Shown here one piece after another: positions 59,580 through 64,000 of a stretch of 64,000 bases of DNA. A program made the translations under genes and the position numbers. Within the stretch, counting starts at the first letter, position 1; every line of letters begins with the position of its first letter. A model generated the notes under the pieces. It was not told the DNA's origin. It saw only the letters and a list, made by a program, of their open reading frames with translations, and made no database searches. This DNA comes from Limosilactobacillus panis (lineage in GTDB: Bacteria; Bacillota; Bacilli; Lactobacillales; Lactobacillaceae): assembly GCF_019797825.1 (NCBI RefSeq), contig NZ_CP081855.1, forward strand, positions 248,001 to 312,000, read 5' to 3'.

Positions 59580-59595
59580 TAGGGGTTAGGTATCG

Positions 59596-60060
59596 ATGCA
59601 AAAAAAGAACAAAATTATTATTGCGGTTATTGTAGTTCTCGTAATTATCTTTGGGGGCGGCTCCTTCTACGCTAGCCATTCTGTTGCGCGCCACGTTCCG
59701 GGGCATGTTTACCAATATACGTCTGTTTCAGGAAACCAGAGCGCCTACATGACCTTTGCAAAAAGCGGTGATGAAGTGGTCGTTACCTCAAGTAAATCTA
59801 AGGCACTAAAAGCCAACGATAGCCAGAGTGACTTTGAGGACGTTTACCATAGCGAATCCAAGCAGGGGACCTGGAATTACAGCGCAAAGGGCAGTAAGCT
59901 GACCCTTTCCAAGAGCCAGGATGGCAAGGTATCGCTGTGGCAATATAATCATGTCTTAGCACTCGGCAAGAAACTACATTCCAGCAGCTTTACTTACCAG
60001 ATTGCCAATGCTGGTCAGGGGGTTGACCACAAGTCCACTTCCTTTAAGCAAATTGAATAG
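59596..60060 (+). CDS. Membrane-anchored hypothetical protein
   Basis: The 154-residue product has one N-terminal membrane helix (KIIIAVIVVLVIIFGGGSFY) and an extracellular region rich in Ser and Lys (VYQYTSVSGNQSAYMTF, GTWNYSAKGSKLTLSKSQDG) that looks like a small beta-rich fold. No lipobox cysteine is present. TAGGGGTTAGG precedes the ATG. The position 16 bp after the LysM gene suggests a joint transcript and a cell-envelope role. I do not recognise the family. Confidence 0.7.
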   Translation: MQKKNKIIIAVIVVLVIIFGGGSFYASHSVARHVPGHVYQYTSVSGNQSAYMTFAKSGDEVVVTSSKSKALKANDSQSDFEDVYHSESKQGTWNYSAKGSKLTLSKSQDGKVSLWQYNHVLALGKKLHSSSFTYQIANAGQGVDHKSTSFKQIE

Positions 60061-60073
60061 CCGTGAAAAAATT

Positions 60074-60112
60074 AACCGTCTACCCTTTAAATACGGGGGT
60101 AGGCGGTTTTCC
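60074..60112 (+). terminator. Terminator after the LysM unit
   Basis: AACCGTCTACCC pairs with GGGGTAGGCGGTT before a T-rich end. Confidence 0.75.
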
Positions 60113-60654
60113 TATTTTGTAATCCGTGATAATTCTTTTAAAACAAGTGGGAATCGAGTATAACCATTAGCGCCCAAGAAGTGGCCACCGGTTGCCTGGA
60201 CAATCAGTTTGGCACCGAGTCGGTGGGCAACTTCAACACTGCCCTTATAGGGGGCAATCGGGTCATCCTTTGCCGTAATGACCGTTGCCTGTCCAACCTT
60301 TGGAGCAACCTTCTGGTAGTCGAGCTTGGGCTGAACGAAGCTGTTCAGCTGGGGATACATTGGGAGCGGCTCATCAAATGCCCCCACCAAAAGAAGGCGG
60401 GCATCATGTAGGTCGTGCCGTTCCACAAAGCGGAGGGCACTGATGCAGCCCAAGCTGTGGGCGATAAGGATTACGCCATCTTGAGCGGGCACCTGCTGGT
60501 CAATCGCATCCGCCCACTCCTGGGGGTCCGGGGTAAACGGGTTTGGCAACATGATGCGGTCAATGGCGATAGTCGGCTTGGCAACCTGTTCTAGCCAGGG
60601 AAACCAGTCGTCATTCCGTGTCGATGTTCCGTGAATTAGGTAGGCTTTCTTCAT
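60112..60654 (-). CDS. RBBP9/YdeN-family alpha/beta hydrolase
   Basis: The 180-residue protein is a small serine hydrolase: KKAYLIHGTSTRNDDWFPWL, nucleophile Ser67 in LIAHSLGCISAL, Asp131 in AKDDPIAPY and His158 in ATGGHFLGANG. These give a complete catalytic triad. The substrate is unknown for this family. TTTCAAAGAGGTG lies before ATG 60654. The gene is flanked by terminators and stands alone. Confidence 0.88.
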   Translation of the reverse strand: MKKAYLIHGTSTRNDDWFPWLEQVAKPTIAIDRIMLPNPFTPDPQEWADAIDQQVPAQDGVILIAHSLGCISALRFVERHDLHDARLLLVGAFDEPLPMYPQLNSFVQPKLDYQKVAPKVGQATVITAKDDPIAPYKGSVEVAHRLGAKLIVQATGGHFLGANGYTRFPLVLKELSRITK

Positions 60655-60698
60655 TACAAACGCACCTCTTTGAAATTGATTTTCCTTCCATTATAAGC

Positions 60699-60746
60699 AA
60701 AATGGCTCTCTAACCGCTAGCAGAAGGCAGTTAGAAAGCCATTTTT
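60699..60746. terminator. Terminator of the amino acid exchanger gene
   Basis: AAAATGGCT-TCTAAC pairs with GTTAGA-AGCCATTTT, 7 bp after the minus-strand stop codon. Confidence 0.75.
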
Positions 60747-60752
60747 ATACAT

Positions 60753-62087
60753 TTAGTGCATCCGCTTCTGGTCCATTCGTTTAACCAAGTAGAGGATCGG
60801 CAGACCGACGATGACAATCCCAATGAACAGGACCACGCCGGCAAAGTCATTAACGATTTCACTAGCGAGGACGAACACCCCACCGGCGATAGCAATAATT
60901 GGAATCCACGGGTACAGCGGCGTACTGAACGGCCGGGGCTCCTTGTTCCGGTGTCGTAGAATGAAGATGCCGAAGAAGGCTAGGAGGTAGAAGCAGTAAA
61001 CGGTGAAGACGCAGAGGTCCGACAGGTGGTCAGGATCAAAGAAAATCATCATGACGGTAGCCAAAACAATAATAAACATGGTAGCAACAACTGGCGACTT
61101 TCCCTTAGGCGTAACGTAAGCCAGGTAACGCGAGAATGGTAGGTCGCCTCGTTTAGCCATTGCGTAGACGATCCGGGGGAAGGTGATCATTTTACCGTTC
61201 AAAGTCCCCATCATCGAGATGATAATCCCGGCCGACAGTAATTTACCACCGATGTTCCCAAAGGCTTTTACAGCCAGGTAGGCTGTGGCGTTTTCACCCA
61301 AGCGGTGAATCTGGTTAACGGGGAGGAACTTGATGATTCCGATAGTGATCAGGGTGTAAATGATCAGCACCGCAGTAATCCCGACGATGATGGTCTTTGG
61401 TAACAGCTTCTGAGGGTTCTTCATTTCGCCACCGAGGTTGGCAATTAAAATCCAGCCATCGTAACCGAACAGGGTCGCCAGGACCGCAACCCCAAAGCCA
61501 CCGGTTGCCTGGTGGACCTCAGTGACGGTTTGGCCAAAGGCATCCTGGTGCCCCCAGAAGAGCCCGAAAATGATGATGGCCGCGATTGGAATCATTTTTC
61601 CGGCCGTGGTAATGATTGCAAAGATTGCCCCTACCTTGTTTTCAAAGAGGTTCATGATCCCAATTGCCAAAACGGTAATGAAGGCAAGCGGCACCCGCCA
61701 CTGGGCTCCTAGGCCAAAGAAGTTAGCCATCAGGATACTCATGAAGCCCGCGACCGAGGCGATAATGGCGGGCCCGTAAACAATGACCTGCATCCATCCG
61801 GCTAAAAAGCCAAGGATTCTTCCGTAAATATTTTCAATGTAGACGTACAAGCCCCCGGTGTAGGGCATCTGGGACCCAATTTCCGCTACAGTCAGGCCAC
61901 CAGTCAGGGTGATAATCCCCCCAAAAACCCAGGCGGCAATGGCCATGGTCGATGTTCCGGCGCTATCAAGAACTGAACCCTGCTTGAAAAAGATCCCGGA
62001 ACCGATAATGGTCCCCACAACGATCGAGATTGCCGACCAGAAACCAAGCGACCGCTTTAAATCATCGTTTGTCTGCTGATTCTTCAT
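60753..62087 (-). CDS. steT: SteT-like serine/threonine exchanger (APC superfamily, LAT-type)
   Basis: The 444-residue protein has 12 helices and strong likeness to Bacillus subtilis SteT: SIVVGTIIGSGIFFKQGSVL, GGLTVAEIGSQMPYTGGLYV, ATLFGYDGWILIANLGGEMK, NPQKLLP, and a matching C-terminus with TPLYPWIPIIAIAGGVFVL. SteT exchanges L-serine and L-threonine, with weaker use of aromatic residues. The ATG at 62087 has TGGAGGA upstream. The 230-nt leader encodes a serine-rich peptide and a terminator, which supports serine as the physiological signal. The exact substrate remains inferred. Confidence 0.87.
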   Translation of the reverse strand: MKNQQTNDDLKRSLGFWSAISIVVGTIIGSGIFFKQGSVLDSAGTSTMAIAAWVFGGIITLTGGLTVAEIGSQMPYTGGLYVYIENIYGRILGFLAGWMQVIVYGPAIIASVAGFMSILMANFFGLGAQWRVPLAFITVLAIGIMNLFENKVGAIFAIITTAGKMIPIAAIIIFGLFWGHQDAFGQTVTEVHQATGGFGVAVLATLFGYDGWILIANLGGEMKNPQKLLPKTIIVGITAVLIIYTLITIGIIKFLPVNQIHRLGENATAYLAVKAFGNIGGKLLSAGIIISMMGTLNGKMITFPRIVYAMAKRGDLPFSRYLAYVTPKGKSPVVATMFIIVLATVMMIFFDPDHLSDLCVFTVYCFYLLAFFGIFILRHRNKEPRPFSTPLYPWIPIIAIAGGVFVLASEIVNDFAGVVLFIGIVIVGLPILYLVKRMDQKRMH

Positions 62088-62114
62088 TCCAATTCCTCCA
62101 TTTCCGTATTGACC

Positions 62115-62176
62115 AAAACAAAAACCCGGCCACGCTTAGTCAGATGGTGCTTGCCAAATGACTAAGTATGCCCGGG
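62115..62176 (-). terminator. Attenuator terminator in the steT leader
   Basis: On the minus strand CCCGG...CTTAGTCA-like arms (62176-62159 and 62142-62125) pair around a loop, followed by GGGTTTTTGTTTT. The 5' arm base CCCGGG (62176-62171) can instead pair with CTCGGG at 62225-62220 in the leader ORF, giving a mutually exclusive antiterminator. Confidence 0.75.
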
Positions 62177-62214
62177 CCCATTGTTAAACCTGTTTGATGA
62201 CACACTAAAATCAC

Positions 62215-62286
62215 TCAGCCCCGAGTAGAACTAGAGACTGAGGAGGAAGATTGTTGATTTACTTGCTGAATATATGTCAAAGTCAT
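62215..62286 (-). CDS. Serine-rich leader peptide of the steT attenuator
   Basis: A 23-residue ORF begins at ATG 62286, 11 nt after a perfect AGGAGG (62303-62298). It reads MTLTYIQQVNQQ, then four serines, Val, three serines, and TRG before TGA at 62215. Seven serine codons in a stretch of eight, from both the TCN and AGT families, form a serine-charging sensor typical of amino-acid operon leader peptides. The last codons contain CTCGGGG, half of the antiterminator. The Ser codons TCCTCCT can also pair with the leader's own AGGAGGA. Being this short, it is a regulatory and not a functional protein. Confidence 0.75.
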   Translation of the reverse strand: MTLTYIQQVNQQSSSSVSSSTRG

Positions 62287-62323
62287 AATTGCTAAATCCT
62301 CCTGTGTATCTTTAATGTAAATT

Positions 62324-62352
62324 AGAATACCATTAGAATGATAAAAATGCAA
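62324..62352 (-). promoter_or_regulatory. Promoter of the steT leader
   Basis: TTGCAT (62352-62347), 17 bp, then TATTCT (62329-62324) on the minus strand, placing the start about 30 nt before the leader ORF. Confidence 0.65.
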
Positions 62353-62430
62353 CATAATTTGCGACTAGTTTTATCATAATTTGCCAAATTTTTCGCTAAG
62401 TTCTTGAACAGGGCACGCGTCTGTTAAACG

Positions 62431-62439
62431 TGTTATAAT
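62431..62439 (+). promoter_or_regulatory. Extended -10 promoter of the sugar porter gene
   Basis: TGTTATAAT is an extended -10 (TGnTATAAT). No good -35 is visible at 17 bp. The ribosome binding site AAGGAGG follows at 62479. Confidence 0.5.
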
Positions 62440-62492
62440 GAAAACGTCAATTAGGCGCCTTTTCGTTTACCCTGAATAAGGAGGAATTTTTT

Positions 62493-63890
62493 ATTCATAG
62501 TAGCAAAATTGTCAGACGGTTAAAGAGAATTGCTTTAATAGTAACGTTGGGTGGCCTTTTGTTCGGGGTCGACACCGGGGTAATCAATGGTGCCATCCCC
62601 TACATGGCCTCGCCACAGCAGCTGAACCTAACCCCTGCAGAGGAGGGACTGGTAACTTCTGGCATCACGCTAGGAGCGGCCATCGGGGCCCTGGTTATTG
62701 GTAAGCTAGCGGACCGCTATGGTCGTAAGAAAATGCTGGTTTGTCTAGCCCTGATATTTTTCATGGGGACGCTGATGTGCTCCGTGGCGCCCAACGCTAT
62801 TTTTATGATTGTCTTCCGTTTTCTGCTGGGTCTAGCAGTTGGTGGTGCCTCTGTGATTGTTCCCACCTACCTAGCCGAGCTATCAACGGCGACGTTGCGG
62901 GGACGGCTAGTAACTCAAAATGAGCTGATGATCACGGGCGGCCAGCTGCTGGCCTTCACGGTCAACGCGGTTTTGGGGAATTGTTTCCCTCACGTTGGCA
63001 GCATCTGGCGGTACATGATTGCCTTCGGAATGATCCCGTCCATCTTACTCTTTATCGGAATGTGGCGGGTGCCAGAATCGCCCCGCTGGTCAATCATGGT
63101 GGGGCACCAAGATAAGGCCCTGCAGACTTTGGAAACAATTCGACCGAGTCGTCAGCGGAGTTTACACGAGATTCAGAGTGTGGAAAATACGCTGAAGCGT
63201 AACCGGATGGCCCGGCACGCCACCCTCCACGACTTGAGTCACCCCTGGGTTCGCAACCTGGTCCTAATTGGTGTTGGCCTAGGAATTGTCCAGCAGTTTG
63301 TCGGTATCAACATTATGATGTATTACGGGACAAGTATCCTGATGAAGGTAGGCTTTGGTCACCAGGCTGCTCTGATTGCTAACATCGGTAACGGTCTAAC
63401 TTCTTTTATCGCTACGGCGGTGGGGATGCAGATGATGTACACGGTTGACCGGCGGAAGATGCTTCTTACTGGAATCACCGGTACGGCCGGTTCGATGACC
63501 CTCATCACCATGGCAATCCTTTTGATGAGTAATTCACCGTTGTTGCCATACATTGTGATTTGCTCAACGATGGCCTTTTTGGCCTTCTTTCAGTCCTGTG
63601 TTTCCCCAACGACCTGGGTACTTCTGTCGGAGATCTTTCCCCAAAGCCTGCGGGGCCTGGGAATGGGCATCTCGACCTTTGCATTGTGGCTGGCGAACTT
63701 CTTTGTGGGCTTCACCTTCCCAGTCATGATGGCCCACTGGGGTGGCAGTGGAACCTTCGTATTCTTCATTGCCTGCAATATTCTTTCCCTGATTTTTACA
63801 GCGATTTTTGCGCCCGAAACTCAGGGGAAGACTTTGGAGCAGATTCAAGCAGAGTTACGGAATAAGGCAATGGCCAAACACCACCACTAG
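62493..63890 (+). CDS. MFS sugar porter (sugar:H+ symporter), apparent ATT start
   Basis: The protein of about 465 residues has sugar-porter signatures: LGGLLFGVDTGVINGAIPYM, GKLADRYGRKKML, RVPESPRWSIM, QQFVGINIMMYYG and the end PETQGKTLEQIQAELR. It imports a hexose or pentose with protons; the sugar is unknown. The first standard in-frame start, TTG 62547, would cut into helix 1. Seven bases after a perfect AAGGAGG lies an ATT (62493) that adds HSSKIVRRLKRIALIVT, a normal positive cytoplasmic tip and helix start. So ATT is either the start codon or a mutated ATG. The rest is intact. Confidence 0.85.
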   Translation: MHSSKIVRRLKRIALIVTLGGLLFGVDTGVINGAIPYMASPQQLNLTPAEEGLVTSGITLGAAIGALVIGKLADRYGRKKMLVCLALIFFMGTLMCSVAPNAIFMIVFRFLLGLAVGGASVIVPTYLAELSTATLRGRLVTQNELMITGGQLLAFTVNAVLGNCFPHVGSIWRYMIAFGMIPSILLFIGMWRVPESPRWSIMVGHQDKALQTLETIRPSRQRSLHEIQSVENTLKRNRMARHATLHDLSHPWVRNLVLIGVGLGIVQQFVGINIMMYYGTSILMKVGFGHQAALIANIGNGLTSFIATAVGMQMMYTVDRRKMLLTGITGTAGSMTLITMAILLMSNSPLLPYIVICSTMAFLAFFQSCVSPTTWVLLSEIFPQSLRGLGMGISTFALWLANFFVGFTFPVMMAHWGGSGTFVFFIACNILSLIFTAIFAPETQGKTLEQIQAELRNKAMAKHHH

Positions 63891-63955
63891 CACCACCACG
63901 AGTTGCCAAATTACTTAGGAAATAGGTACCAAAATTAAAAAATGAAATGAGACAG

Positions 63956-63978
63956 AACTAGCTTGCTAGTTCGTTTTT
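63956..63978 (+). terminator. Terminator near the window end
   Basis: AACTAGC-TT-GCTAGTT followed by CGTTTTT, about 65 bp after the sugar porter stop. Confidence 0.65.
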
Positions 63979-64000
63979 CGACGCAAAGTAGGTCTTTAGA

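Noticed and set aside
59407..59589. Alternative frames rich in Thr/Met over the LysM tail
   Set aside because: They are shadows of the repetitive Asp/Ser/Asn codons.

Overview
This window comes from a Limosilactobacillus-type lactobacillus (reuteri/pontis/vaginalis group). The 16S rRNA at 43398-44975 reads as that group by eye, the LacS-type lactose transporter and GH42 beta-galactosidase fit, and two surface proteins carry KxYKxGKxW signal peptides and RDV repeats, which I know from L. reuteri glucansucrase. Species assignment would need an alignment.

Layout. 1-1644: NAD salvage (partial pncB behind an NrtR-type regulator). 1957-7064: lactose locus (LacI-family regulator, lacS with a PTS IIA domain, GH42 lacA) with a perfect cre site at the lacS promoter. 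7132-9555: two broken genes (MFS transporter; zinc-type alcohol dehydrogenase with an 11-bp tandem duplication). 9794-11098: glutamate-cysteine ligase. 11361-14674: brnQ behind a T-box, split by an IS4-family element. 14889-18722: metal/redox cluster (P1B ATPase with a CPG motif, HMA protein, Dps-like protein, Crp/Fnr regulator, Fe-S family protein). 19013-26700: MFS pump, oxidoreductases and a MerR regulator with three matching 19-bp-spacer promoters. 26779-28839: rarA and a CDF-like membrane protein. 28840-32463: IS1182 element, tRNA-Thr(AGT) and an IS30 copy. 32482-42879: small proteins, a fused glutamine-type ABC transporter with an in-frame TAG, a CotH-like surface protein, an NlpC/P60 hydrolase, nitroreductase, NrdH and an MFS pump. 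43040-48337: a complete 16S-23S-5S operon with tandem promoters and no spacer tRNA.

48342-57378 is accessory DNA placed directly after the 5S terminator: an IS30-type element that truncates a plasmid repA, a plasmid-type antisense RNA, a second identical IS30 copy, a DUF536-like plasmid protein, another IS30-type element, an arsR-acr3-arsC operon, and a group IIC intron sitting in the ars terminator. 57413-63980 returns to chromosomal genes: broken Rpn nuclease, LysM protein, small hydrolase, a SteT-like serine/threonine exchanger and a sugar porter.

The most interesting signal is at 62087-62352. Upstream of the SteT-like exchanger lies a short leader ORF with its own ribosome binding site, seven serine codons, an intrinsic terminator, and a competing pairing between the end of the ORF and the terminator base. 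It looks like a serine-sensing ribosome-mediated attenuator. Many genes are broken (nine in 64 kb), three of them by single in-frame TAG codons, so this strain is undergoing gene decay or part of the assembly contains errors.
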